The notes: generated from the letters alone by a model not told the origin. A stretch of 64,000 nucleotides of DNA from Escherichia sp. E4742 (GCF_005843885.1 NZ_CP040443.1:682001-746000), one strand, 5' to 3'. Positions 1 through 8,076 are shown, counted from the stretch's first letter. Made by a program: numbers and translations.

Positions 1-537
1 CCGGTACGTTTATCGTATCGGGCAGATTTACATTGCCTGAGAAGTGAATACTTTTGCACTTTTCTTAATGAGGAAATGTTTAATCTTATTATTTACGTGC
101 ATATAACCCATATCTGGAAACCAGACTTGCATTATTTTTTGATAATAATCCTGGTGTTTTTTATATCTAAAAAGATGTGCAAACAATAAACATGCAATTA
201 ATCAGTTACTGTTACTAACCACGCAAAATTCCGAAAAAACATCTTATTGATTTCTTTTGCTTTTTCTTTGCTTATTTTTTATGCCTTAAGACATTTAAAG
301 ATTTCCGCTAAGTAAAATTATGCACCTTATTTTCACCCTAACGCCTAAACCATCAAAATAAATTAATATTAAATTAACCATAAATTAAACTGATTTATAA
401 ACATTGGTTTCACGCACTACTCTTCATTTGAAGAAACAGTAACCTGTTCCAAAGACGTTAAAATCTAATTTTCTTACGTAGTTACTGTGAGTTCATTATT
501 TATCTAAAAATAAATCATAAGGATGAGAAGGAACTTT
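1..537. other. AT-rich non-coding flank upstream of the autotransporter gene
   Basis: I see no credible gene here. From about position 60 to 520 the sequence is strongly A+T-rich, with many A and T runs, unlike the GC-balanced core genes downstream. This composition is typical of regions silenced by H-NS next to acquired surface genes, but that role is inferred. The autotransporter promoter must lie here; I could not choose one convincing -35/-10 pair among many AT-rich candidates. Confidence 0.6.
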
Positions 538-3177
538 ATGAACATCAAAAAGCATCCCTTGTCAACGCTGGCAATAGCTATTTCAACCGTGTTATCAATA
601 CCCGTTTCACTGGCATGGACACCACCCACGACCATCAACAGTGATGTTACCATCGACAATAATGATGTTGTAACGCTATCCTCATCCGAAAATAATTCAT
701 CAGCCTGGGATCAATTTCATTATCTTAATGTTGGTTCAAAAAGTGAAGGAACATTGAATATAGATGGGCGGGATCTGTCTACGGCTAAAATCGTAATCGG
801 CAATGCTACCTCCGGGGTAATGAAATTAGAAAATAATACTCATCTAACGCTTAGTCATGCATCGCCTAATGAACGCGATGTTTATTTAGGTACGAATGGT
901 GGTTCAGGAACCTTAATGGTGCTTAGCGGCAGTACTATCACCGATTTAAATGAATTCAGAATCGGTGAATTTAATTACCAGGCACAGGGTCAAGTTGTTA
1001 TTGACGGTGAGGGTTCATCCGTTGCCGCACGGTATGTGATGGTAGGCGATCAGGGGACGGGTAAACTCGAAATCACTCATGGCGGTCATCTTACAGCATC
1101 AAAAGATATGATCATTGGCTTTAATGGAAATATGGAGAATTTTCAGGGAACGGGATACGGCGAAACCCTGGTTGATGGTGACAATTCTTCATTAGCCGTG
1201 AATGAGTTTATCTCCCTTGGTGGATTGGGCTCATTGCAGAACGATGCAAAGGGTACTCTTACCGTTAGTAATAATGCCACGGTCAGCGCGAATCAATTTA
1301 TCTGGCTTGGAATGGACGAAACCAGCACCGGTATTCTAAACATTGGTGGAGCGCAGGGAGAAGCCGAACAGAAAGCGGGGGCAATTAAGACACCGATTAT
1401 CCATATGGGAAGCGATGTAGGGGATAGTACTGCCCAAATTAATTTCAACCATTCCAGCGAAGATTTTATCCTTGCTGCAGATATCGTTGGCAAAGGCGAG
1501 GTTAACCAAGTAGGTTCAGGTATCACTACGTTGACTGGCGCAAATACCTATTCTGGCCAAACGAATATTAGTAAAGGCACCCTGCGCGCCGGTATCAACG
1601 ATACCTTTAGTCCGAACTCCAGTTATGTCGTCTCCAGTGGAGGGAATATTGATTTAGACGGTTTTTCACAAACCTTAAATACGCTGGATTTAGCAGGTGC
1701 AGCGACGCTATCGTCCTCAAAAAATGGCAACAAGTTGACACCTGCCACACTCACCATTAATGGAGATTACACCGCCAATAATGGGTTGTTAGTTATGCGT
1801 ACCGAACTCGGTGATGATAATTCCGCGACCGATAAATTAATTGTAAAAGGCAACACGTCTGGTCATACCCGCGTGAGTGTTCACAATGCCGGTGGTCAGG
1901 GGGCCAGTACGCTTGAAGGAATAAAAATTGTGGAGGTTGACGGCCTGTCAGAGGGCGTTTTCAGTAAAGAAGGTCGTATTGTTGCCGGTCCCTATGACTA
2001 CAACGTGGTAAAAAGCGACAACCAGAACTGGTTTTTAACCAGTGAAATTCCCGCAGGACCGTATACCCCTCCGGTACTACCTGTCATCCCGGAACCAGAT
2101 CCTGAGCCACCTGTAACACCTGAGCCCCCTGTAACACCAGAACCGCCTGTGACACCGGAGCCGCCTGTTACGCCATCTGTTCCACAACCAGAACGAAAAC
2201 ATCTGTATCGCCCGGAAATTGGTAGCTATCTGGCCAATATTCAGGCGGCAAATACGCTGTTTAATACCCGGCTGCATGACCGTCTGGGGGAAACACAATA
2301 CACCGACCTGCTCACTGGCGAACAGAAAGTGACCAGCTTGTGGATGCGTAACATTGGCGGACATAATCGTTTTAAAGATCGCTCGGATGAACTGAGCACT
2401 CAGAGCAACCGTTATGTTCTGCAACTGGGTGGTGACCTCGCGCAATGGAGCAGTAATGACCTTGATCGCTGGCATCTCGGCCTGATGGCTGGCTATGCCA
2501 ACAGCAAGAGTCACACGCACTCCAGCCTGACCGGGTACAGCTCACGTGGGCAAATCGACGGCTACAGTGTGGGCGTGTATGGCACCTGGTACGCTAATGA
2601 AGCAGACAAAACAGGGACTTACGTTGACAGCTGGTTGCTCTATAACTGGTTTGATAACACCGTCTCCGGCGAGTACCTGCCGAGTGAGAAATATCACTCT
2701 GACGGCATCACCGCCGCCATTGAAGCGGGTTATACCTTCCGTCTTGGTGAAAGCGCAGATGCCCGCACCAGCTACTGGTTGCAGCCAAAAATGCAACTGA
2801 CGTGGATGGATGTGAAGGCAGACAATCATACTGAAGACAATGGCACGCTGGTTGAGGACAGCACCGAAGGCAACCTGCAAACGCGTCTGGGGGTGAAAGC
2901 ATATCTGCAGGGTCATCATGCTATTGATGATCATAAAGCGCGTTCTTTCCAGCCTTTCGTGGAAACCAACTGGATTTATAACTCCCGCAATTACAGCGTG
3001 AAGATGGATCACATCGGCGATGAGATCATCGGCGCGCGTAACACTGGCGAGTTAAAAGCGGGGGTGGAAGGTCAGATTACTCCGCGTCTGCAACTGTGGG
3101 GCAATGTCGCCCAGCAGTTGGGTGACAACGGTTACAGTGATACCCAGGGAATGTTGGGCATGAAATATCTCTTTTAA
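538..3177 (+). CDS. AIDA-type autotransporter adhesin-like protein
   Basis: Type Va secreted surface protein of 879 residues. The start at 538 is preferred over an in-frame ATG at 523 because GAGAAGGA lies at the right distance before 538, whereas AAGG touches the 523 start. Residues 1-26 form a signal peptide (MNIKKHP, hydrophobic core, SLA before Trp). The passenger (about 27-510) has repeated short units of the form 'I/V/L-G, Gly-rich turn, L-x-V/I, G-x-x-L', as in a beta-helix. A PATR-like motif (TTLTGANTYSGQTNISKGTL) lies near 335-350. A Pro-rich linker of four PEPPVT units (about 522-545) precedes the C-terminal beta-barrel (about 600-879), which ends in Phe. Adhesion or biofilm function is inferred from the family. 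In K-12, as I recall, emrB is next to luxS and this gene is absent. I cannot assign a name with confidence. Confidence 0.85.
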   Translation: MNIKKHPLSTLAIAISTVLSIPVSLAWTPPTTINSDVTIDNNDVVTLSSSENNSSAWDQFHYLNVGSKSEGTLNIDGRDLSTAKIVIGNATSGVMKLENNTHLTLSHASPNERDVYLGTNGGSGTLMVLSGSTITDLNEFRIGEFNYQAQGQVVIDGEGSSVAARYVMVGDQGTGKLEITHGGHLTASKDMIIGFNGNMENFQGTGYGETLVDGDNSSLAVNEFISLGGLGSLQNDAKGTLTVSNNATVSANQFIWLGMDETSTGILNIGGAQGEAEQKAGAIKTPIIHMGSDVGDSTAQINFNHSSEDFILAADIVGKGEVNQVGSGITTLTGANTYSGQTNISKGTLRAGINDTFSPNSSYVVSSGGNIDLDGFSQTLNTLDLAGAATLSSSKNGNKLTPATLTINGDYTANNGLLVMRTELGDDNSATDKLIVKGNTSGHTRVSVHNAGGQGASTLEGIKIVEVDGLSEGVFSKEGRIVAGPYDYNVVKSDNQNWFLTSEIPAGPYTPPVLPVIPEPDPEPPVTPEPPVTPEPPVTPEPPVTPSVPQPERKHLYRPEIGSYLANIQAANTLFNTRLHDRLGETQYTDLLTGEQKVTSLWMRNIGGHNRFKDRSDELSTQSNRYVLQLGGDLAQWSSNDLDRWHLGLMAGYANSKSHTHSSLTGYSSRGQIDGYSVGVYGTWYANEADKTGTYVDSWLLYNWFDNTVSGEYLPSEKYHSDGITAAIEAGYTFRLGESADARTSYWLQPKMQLTWMDVKADNHTEDNGTLVEDSTEGNLQTRLGVKAYLQGHHAIDDHKARSFQPFVETNWIYNSRNYSVKMDHIGDEIIGARNTGELKAGVEGQITPRLQLWGNVAQQLGDNGYSDTQGMLGMKYLF
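2101..2172 (+). repeat. Four tandem 18-bp repeats encoding PEPPVT
   Basis: Four in-frame 18-bp units (2101, 2119, 2137, 2155) each encode Pro-Glu-Pro-Pro-Val-Thr between the passenger and the beta-barrel of the autotransporter. The units differ at several third positions, so the array is not a fresh duplication. Copy-number change would keep the frame and only alter linker length. Confidence 0.85.
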
Positions 3178-3282
3178 TGCCGCTTTGCCACCTGTCACGT
3201 ACGGGTGGCGCGCTCCCGTAGCACATCAGGCAAGCCGGACAGAGATATCACCGCCCGGCTTCTTCTGCTTAAACGAACCAGA

Positions 3283-3798
3283 CTAGATGTGCAGTTCCTG
3301 CAGCTTCTCTTTCGGCAGCGCCAGCTCTTCGTTGCTGTTGATACGTACGTCGCGTTCCAGAATGCTACGTGCAATATCCTGTGCTTCCTGCAACGAGTGC
3401 ATCTGGTAAGTTCCACACTGGTAGACATTCAGTTCAGGGATCTGATTCTGATCCTGCACTTTCAGCACGTCTTCCATTGCCGCTTTCCAGGCATCAGCGA
3501 CACGCTGCTCATCTGGCGTACCAATCAGACTCATATAAAAACCAGTGCGGCAGCCCATTGGTGAGATATCGATAATCTCAACGCCATTACCGTTAAGATG
3601 ATTACGCATAAAACCAGCAAACAGGTGCTCCAGGGTATGGATCCCTCTTTCTGGCATCACTTCTTTGTTCGGCACGCAGAAGCGAAGATCGAACACGGTA
3701 ATTGCGTCGCCATGCGGGGTGTTCATTGTTTTTGCCACCCGAACTGCAGGCGCTTCCATCCGGGTATGATCGACTGTGAAGCTATCTAACAACGGCAT
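3283..3798 (-). CDS. luxS: S-ribosylhomocysteine lyase (autoinducer-2 synthase)
   Basis: LuxS cleaves S-ribosylhomocysteine to homocysteine and DPD, the AI-2 precursor, in the cytoplasmic activated methyl cycle. The 171-residue protein has the usual length. The metal ligands His54 and His58 (HTLEH) and Cys128 (YQCGTY) are present, as is catalytic Cys83 (GCRTGF). A strong GGAGGTGG precedes the ATG. The gene diverges from the sRNA micA, and its upstream region overlaps the micA promoter. It appears monocistronic. The enzyme looks intact. Confidence 0.97.
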
Positions 3799-3833
3799 TT
3801 AGCCACCTCCGGTAATTTTTTTTAAAATATTCT

Positions 3834-3860
3834 GAACTCTTTGTTCCCAGGCGAGTCTGA
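3834..3860 (+). promoter_or_regulatory. Sigma-E promoter of micA
   Basis: GAACTCT (3834-3840) and TCTGA (3856-3860) match the sigma-E -35 (GAACTT) and -10 (TCTGA) elements. They lie just upstream of the G at 3867 where micA begins. Control of micA by sigma-E is established in E. coli; the match here is read from the sequence. Confidence 0.8.
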
Positions 3861-3866
3861 GTATAT

Positions 3867-3939
3867 GAAAGACGCGCATTTGTTATCATCATCCCTGAAT
3901 TCAGAGATGAAATTTTGGCCACTCACGAGTGGCCTTTTT
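3867..3939 (+). ncRNA. micA: MicA, Hfq-dependent sRNA
   Basis: The roughly 73-nt region starts GAAAGACGCGCATTTG and ends in the intrinsic terminator GGCCACTCACGAGTGGCC followed by T residues. This matches the known E. coli MicA. MicA pairs with the ompA leader, and with other mRNAs, to lower outer-membrane protein synthesis during envelope stress. It lies in the luxS-gshA gap on the strand opposite both genes. The terminator hairpin is flanked by A residues on its other side, so it can also end gshA transcripts. Confidence 0.93.
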
Positions 3940-3947
3940 CTTTTCTA

Positions 3948-5504
3948 TCAGCTGTGTTTTTCCAGCCACACCTTGAACGACTCGGTATCTGCGGCTTCCA
4001 TTTCCTGCTGACGGCGTTCAGACGCCTCGCGCTCGGCTACAAAATCCTCTTCGCGCAGAATTTCCAGCGGCTCTTCACGCAACAAATTGCGATAAGCCTC
4101 ACCAAACGCTTTGCCGGTTCCGCCAATACCAGTATCAATCATAGACCGTAAGATACGGGCGGAGAAAGTCAGATCGGGATTATCAAAGCAGGCGACCAGT
4201 TCATCACACACTTTCTGGTACGCTTCGCCGCCGTTAATGCTATCCAGCGTTTGCGCGACGCGTTTTAGATCGCGGAACAGATCTTTCCCCACCTGCGGCA
4301 ACGGGAACTGCGCGGTTTCGCAACCGATACCCAGCGTCAGCCCCGGTTTGCGACCTTCGAGGATCACCCGGTTCCAGTTAACGCGTGTACAGGCAAGTTC
4401 GCTACTACTCATTTCCGGTGCATCAGCCAGCGCACACCAGACCATAAACAGGTCGAGGAAACGCACCTGCTGTTCATCTACACCAATCGGCGAGAACGGG
4501 TTGATGTCCAGCGAACGCACTTCAATATATTCAATGCCGCCACGTAACAGCGCATCAGAAGGCGACTCTCCGCTGCGGGTAACGCGTTTTGGACGAATCG
4601 GCGCGTACAGTTCGTTTTCAATCTGCAGCACGTTGCTGTTGATTTGTAGCCGCTTACCGTCTTTCTCAATACCAATCTTCGCGTACTCTTCCGACGGCGT
4701 TTTAATTGCCCGCTTCAGACCCGCAACATACTCGTAGAGATCATTAAAGGTAATACCAAGATTACTTTGCGATTTATTGGTATAGCCCAAATCGCTCAAA
4801 CGTAGCGATGTCGCATACGGCAGGTAATACATGCCGCACTCGGTTTTCTCAAACGGCAGCGACGTCGGTTTACCTTGCAGGAAAGAAGAACAAATTGCCG
4901 GAGAAGCGCCAAACAGGTACGGGATCACCCAACCGAAGCGATAGTAGTTACGAATAGCACGGAAATAGCCCGCAGAAATTTTCTCTTTGGCATCAGCGCC
5001 CGAGATATCACCGCACTTCGCTTGCCAGAATGCCATTGGCAAAGAGAAATTGTAGTGCACGCCGGAAATGGTTTGCATCAGCGCGCCGTAGCGATTTTTC
5101 AGCCCTTCACGGTACAGCGTTTTAAAGCGTCCGGTGTTAGAAGTGCCGTACTGCGCCAGTTCGATGTCCTGACCTTCTGCGATGTAGCATGGCATGCTTA
5201 ACGGCCACATCCGCTCATCGCCCATATTGCGCGCCGTATAACGATGCAGGTCGCGCATAAAGGTCAGCATATGTTCAATATCACCATCCACTGGTGTAAT
5301 AAATTCCAGCAATGCTTCCGCAAAATCGGTGGTTATCCATTTATGCGTCAGTGCGGAACCTAATGCTTCAGGATGACCTGTTGTTGCCAGTGTGCCATCA
5401 GCATTAACACGCAAAGTTTCGCGCTCCAGCCCACGCTGTATCCCCTTTAACGCCTGAGGATGTTTTTCCAGCCAGGCCAGCGCCTGTGATACGTCCGGGA
5501 TCAA
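3948..5504 (-). CDS. gshA: Glutamate-cysteine ligase
   Basis: ATP-dependent ligation of L-glutamate to L-cysteine, the first step of glutathione synthesis in the cytosol. The 518-residue protein matches E. coli GshA in length and starts IPDVSQALAWLEKHP after the initiator. The initiation codon is TTG (5502-5504), preceded at 5 nt by GGGAGG, so the weak start is balanced by a strong ribosome site. yqaA and yqaB lie 72 bp upstream on the same strand. The gene ends beside the micA terminator, which is probably shared. No frameshift or truncation is seen. Confidence 0.97.
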   Translation of the reverse strand: MIPDVSQALAWLEKHPQALKGIQRGLERETLRVNADGTLATTGHPEALGSALTHKWITTDFAEALLEFITPVDGDIEHMLTFMRDLHRYTARNMGDERMWPLSMPCYIAEGQDIELAQYGTSNTGRFKTLYREGLKNRYGALMQTISGVHYNFSLPMAFWQAKCGDISGADAKEKISAGYFRAIRNYYRFGWVIPYLFGASPAICSSFLQGKPTSLPFEKTECGMYYLPYATSLRLSDLGYTNKSQSNLGITFNDLYEYVAGLKRAIKTPSEEYAKIGIEKDGKRLQINSNVLQIENELYAPIRPKRVTRSGESPSDALLRGGIEYIEVRSLDINPFSPIGVDEQQVRFLDLFMVWCALADAPEMSSSELACTRVNWNRVILEGRKPGLTLGIGCETAQFPLPQVGKDLFRDLKRVAQTLDSINGGEAYQKVCDELVACFDNPDLTFSARILRSMIDTGIGGTGKAFGEAYRNLLREEPLEILREEDFVAEREASERRQQEMEAADTESFKVWLEKHS

Positions 5505-5576
5505 ATTGACCTCCCGCCTGTCAAAATCGTTTTATTTAGCATAACTGTAATGGTGGCCATGTGTGCAGGCCTACAA

Positions 5577-6005
5577 TTAGTGCCACCACATCATGCCCTG
5601 AACGGTAGCTACTGCAATCGCAACATAGCGTAACGCTTTACCAAGGCACAAAAAAAAGATTACCGGTCCCCACGAGATGCGCATCCATCCCGCTAACAGA
5701 CACAGTAAGTCGCCAATCACGGGCATCCAGCTTAATAATAGTGTGATTGCACCATATCGTTTCAGCCAGCCGATGGCTTTCTCTTGCCAGCGCGATGTTT
5801 TGCGCAGTGGAAAGAAACGCCCAAGGATAACGTTAGTTAGCCCTCCAAGGCTATTACCCATTGTTGCTGTTAACACTAAAACCCAGGGATGACTTACCCC
5901 GGAAAGTAACATTGCAACCAGGACGACTTCGGAATTACCGGGTAATAGTGTAGCGCTGAGGAAACTACTGGCAAACAACGAGAAAAGCGATAAAGCTTCA
6001 CTCAC
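5577..6005 (-). CDS. yqaA: DedA/SNARE-associated family inner-membrane protein YqaA
   Basis: Integral membrane protein of 142 residues with several hydrophobic segments (near 1-30, 35-55, 90-110 and 115-135). The Gly-rich loop around GNSLGGLTNVILGRFFP is typical of short YqaA/DedA-like proteins. Its biochemical function is not settled; relatives are linked to membrane homeostasis and lipid transport. The start overlaps the yqaB stop by 4 nt (ATGA), so the two are translationally coupled, and gshA follows 72 bp downstream. Confidence 0.9.
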   Translation of the reverse strand: MSEALSLFSLFASSFLSATLLPGNSEVVLVAMLLSGVSHPWVLVLTATMGNSLGGLTNVILGRFFPLRKTSRWQEKAIGWLKRYGAITLLLSWMPVIGDLLCLLAGWMRISWGPVIFFLCLGKALRYVAIAVATVQGMMWWH

Positions 6006-6568
6006 AGCAAGCGAACATCCACTGCGTCCATGCCTGCAGCGCGAGCAGCCTGAATACCGAAATCAGCATCTTCAAAGACCACACACTGCGTTGGTTGCAC
6101 GCCCATACGCTGTGCGCACAACAAAAATGTGTCTGGCGCAGGTTTATGGTGTTTGACGTGATCGGCGGCAACGACCGCATCAAAATAACGGCGTAATCCC
6201 AGATGCGTTAACAGCGCCTCAGCGATGGCGCTTTCACTCCCCGTTCCAACAGCCATTGGTCGACGTCCGTGCCAGCTTTTCACCACTTCAACAAGAGGAA
6301 GCGGTTCGACGCTATCCAGCAGCATACTTCTTACTGCTTCAGTTTTTTCACGCGCTAACGCATGCGGGTCGAGATCGGCCTGATTCAGCTCAATAATCGC
6401 CTGAGCAATACGCCAGGTGGGCGAGCCATTAAGCGCAATCATCGCCTGAACATCGTACTGAAGACCGTAATGCCCTAATACTTCGCGCCACGCTTTACGG
6501 TGCGTAGGCTCCGTATCCAGGATTGTGCCATCCATATCAAAAATTAAACCTGCATAACGCTCGTACAT
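6002..6568 (-). CDS. yqaB: HAD-family sugar phosphatase (fructose-1-phosphatase)
   Basis: Cytosolic phosphatase of 188 residues. HAD motif I is DMDGTILDTEP (Asp11 nucleophile, Asp13 acid/base), motif II is in GTGSES, and motif IV is FEDADFG, with a Lys (HHKPAPDTF) between them. This is the beta-phosphoglucomutase-like branch. E. coli YqaB is known to act on fructose-1-phosphate and 6-phosphogluconate. It is the first gene of a yqaB-yqaA pair, downstream of the tRNA operon. Confidence 0.93.
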   Translation of the reverse strand: MYERYAGLIFDMDGTILDTEPTHRKAWREVLGHYGLQYDVQAMIALNGSPTWRIAQAIIELNQADLDPHALAREKTEAVRSMLLDSVEPLPLVEVVKSWHGRRPMAVGTGSESAIAEALLTHLGLRRYFDAVVAADHVKHHKPAPDTFLLCAQRMGVQPTQCVVFEDADFGIQAARAAGMDAVDVRLL

Positions 6569-6715
6569 GGTCTTCTCGCAAGTCGAAAAATATGACGCTA
6601 CTTTAGCGTAATTGCTTGATTTTGTCGCTGATGGCGAAAGGGAAGATTATTCAGGATATGGATAAAATAGTTATTTAGAAATGAGATATTTTTGAAGGAA
6701 ATTTTTTGGAGAAGA

Positions 6716-6848
6716 TGGTGCATCCGGGAGGATGACTCACTGGCGTTCGCCCTTCGGGCCGTTGCTAAAGCAACGTTATCCTCCCTGGTGCCTGCGGTTA
6801 GTACCGCCACCTTTTCGATACCTTCATCGCTGAAGGTTACGGAGAATA
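6716..6848 (-). repeat. tRNA-derived rtT-like repeat, copy 2 (after argQ)
   Basis: A 133-bp unit on the transcript side of argQ. Its distal end repeats the last 18 nt of tRNA-Arg (CCTCCCGGATGCACCA). Just before that are the hairpins CGTTGC-TTTA-GCAACG and GGCCCGAAGGGC. It is closely related to the unit at 6988-7122. This resembles the rtT repeats of the tyrT operon, which also carry a tRNA 3' tail; the link is inferred. A short reading frame crosses it, but I see no sign that it is a gene. Confidence 0.75.
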
Positions 6849-6925
6849 TGGTGCATCCGGGAGGATTCGAACCTCCGACCGCTCGGTTCGTAGCCGAGTA
6901 CTCTATCCAGCTGAGCTACGGATGC
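6849..6925 (-). tRNA. argQ: tRNA-Arg, anticodon ACG
   Basis: 77-nt gene with encoded CCA, a complete cloverleaf and anticodon loop CTACGAA (ACG, A34 edited to inosine, reading CGU/CGC/CGA). It is identical to the three other tRNA-Arg genes in this operon and is the last of them in transcription order. The symbol follows the E. coli order serV-argV-argY-argZ-argQ; the copies cannot be told apart by sequence. Confidence 0.97.
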
Positions 6926-6987
6926 ATCGGGAAATTTATTTTACTGCTGATATTGATACCGCTACTAAAGCCATACCAAGTAAGAGA

Positions 6988-7122
6988 TGGTGCATCCGGG
7001 AGGATGACTCGCCTTGCGGCTCGCCCTTCGGGCCGTTGCTAAAGCAACGTTATCCTCCCTGGTGCCTGCGGTTAGTACCGCTACCTCTTCGATACCTTCA
7101 TCGCTGAGGATTTCGTAGAATA
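6988..7122 (-). repeat. tRNA-derived rtT-like repeat, copy 1 (between argZ and argQ)
   Basis: A 135-bp unit directly after argZ on the minus strand, ending in a partial tRNA-Arg 3' end including CCA. It contains the same hairpins as the copy at 6716-6848 plus an extra GCCGCAAGGC stem. The other spacers (argV-argY, argY-argZ) are about 62-63 bp and lack it, so the unit was added after only two of the four tRNA-Arg genes. RNase processing could release a stable RNA, but that is inference. Confidence 0.75.
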
Positions 7123-7199
7123 TGGTGCATCCGGGAGGATTCGAACCTCCGACCGCTCGGTTCGTAGCCGAGTACTCTATCCAGCTGAGCTACGGATGC
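7123..7199 (-). tRNA. argZ: tRNA-Arg, anticodon ACG
   Basis: 77-nt gene with encoded CCA and anticodon ACG, identical to its three neighbours. It is followed in the transcript by the rtT-like repeat at 6988-7122. Identity among the copies points to gene conversion or recent tandem duplication. Confidence 0.97.
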
Positions 7200-7261
7200 A
7201 TCGGGAAATTTATTTTACTGCTGATATTGATACCGCTACTAAAGCCATATCAAGTAAGAGA

Positions 7262-7338
7262 TGGTGCATCCGGGAGGATTCGAACCTCCGACCGCTCGGT
7301 TCGTAGCCGAGTACTCTATCCAGCTGAGCTACGGATGC
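7262..7338 (-). tRNA. argY: tRNA-Arg, anticodon ACG
   Basis: 77-nt gene with encoded CCA and anticodon ACG. Spacers of about 62-63 bp on both sides are near-identical to each other, so the duplicated unit was tRNA plus spacer. Confidence 0.97.
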
Positions 7339-7402
7339 ATCGGGAAACTTACTTTACTGCAGATTTTTTGATACCGCTGCTAAAGCCATATCAAGTAAGA
7401 GA

Positions 7403-7479
7403 TGGTGCATCCGGGAGGATTCGAACCTCCGACCGCTCGGTTCGTAGCCGAGTACTCTATCCAGCTGAGCTACGGATGC
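7403..7479 (-). tRNA. argV: tRNA-Arg, anticodon ACG
   Basis: 77-nt gene with encoded CCA and anticodon ACG, starting only 3 nt after serV in the transcript. It is the first arginine tRNA of the operon. Confidence 0.97.
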
Positions 7480-7482
7480 AAA

Positions 7483-7575
7483 TGGCGGTGAGGCGGGGAT
7501 TCGAACCCCGGATGCAGCTTTTGACCGCATACTCCCTTAGCAGGGGAGCGCCTTCAGCCTCTCGGCCACCTCACC
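7483..7575 (-). tRNA. serV: tRNA-Ser, anticodon GCT
   Basis: 93-nt class II tRNA with a long variable arm and encoded CCA. The anticodon GCT reads AGC/AGU. It is the promoter-proximal gene of the serV-argVYZQ operon; the next tRNA begins after a 3-nt gap, so maturation depends on RNase cleavage. Confidence 0.97.
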
Positions 7576-7637
7576 ACACGCCTCTTACGAGTGCTTCGAA
7601 GAACTTGTTTATCGCTCATCGTCGCTGCGTGGCGCAC

Positions 7638-7665
7638 ATATTACTTTCTGAGACTTATAAGTCAA
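7638..7665 (-). promoter_or_regulatory. Sigma-70 promoter of the serV-argVYZQ operon
   Basis: On the minus strand, TTGACT (7660-7665) and TAATAT (7638-7643) are 16 bp apart. They are followed by a GC-rich stretch (GTGCGCC), the usual discriminator of stringently controlled stable-RNA promoters. The start of serV is about 60 bp downstream. Growth-rate and ppGpp control is inferred from the discriminator. Confidence 0.75.
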
Positions 7666-7857
7666 ACAATTTTTCCCACACTTTTATCGTTTGCACACTT
7701 CGCGCTCAATTAGTCTGTAAAAACGTCAAAAAGAGTGTTTTATCAACAGAAAAACAGGCCTCTGACAGGTAGCAGTGATAGAGAAAAATGAAGGCAAAAG
7801 TTAAATGAACGGGAGTAACGCGAAAAGAAAATGAAGTGAAGGAGAAATTTTGAGGGT

Positions 7858-7883
7858 GCGTCTCACCGTTAAAGATGAGACGC
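7858..7883 (-). terminator. Hairpin downstream of csrA
   Basis: Perfect 8-bp stem GCGTCTCA/TGAGACGC just after the csrA stop. There is no strong U-tract, so termination may be weak. The rest of 7666-7890 shows no gene: it is AT-rich sequence between csrA and the tRNA operon promoter. Confidence 0.6.
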
Positions 7884-7890
7884 GGAAAGA

Positions 7891-8076
7891 TTAGTAACTG
7901 GACTGCTGGGATTTTTCAGCCTGGATACGCTGGTAGATCTCTTCACGGTGAACAGAAACTTCCTTCGGGGCGTTTACGCCAATACGTACCTGGTTGCCCT
8001 TTACCCCTAAAACTGTCACGGTGACCTCATCCCCAATCATGAGGGTCTCACCAACTCGACGAGTCAGAATCAGCAT
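7891..8076 (-). CDS. csrA: Carbon storage regulator, RNA-binding protein
   Basis: Dimeric post-transcriptional regulator of 61 residues that binds GGA motifs in mRNA leaders, blocking or stabilising them. It controls glycogen synthesis, glycolysis, motility and biofilm formation. The sequence [18 protein letters not shown] and the C-terminal [15 protein letters not shown] are the canonical beta-strands and RNA-contact residues (Leu4, Arg6, Arg44). AGGAG lies before the ATG. alaS is 234 bp upstream on the same strand, a gap that houses csrA promoters in E. coli. Confidence 0.98.

Noticed and set aside
6598..6810. A 70-residue minus-strand frame through the tRNA-tail repeat
   Set aside because: It begins inside the repeat and has no convincing start; the repeat explains the sequence. 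A small protein like that proposed for tyrT rtT cannot be fully excluded.
7122..7772. A 216-residue frame across the tRNA-Arg genes
   Set aside because: Its repeats are translated tRNA sequence; the tRNAs explain the region.
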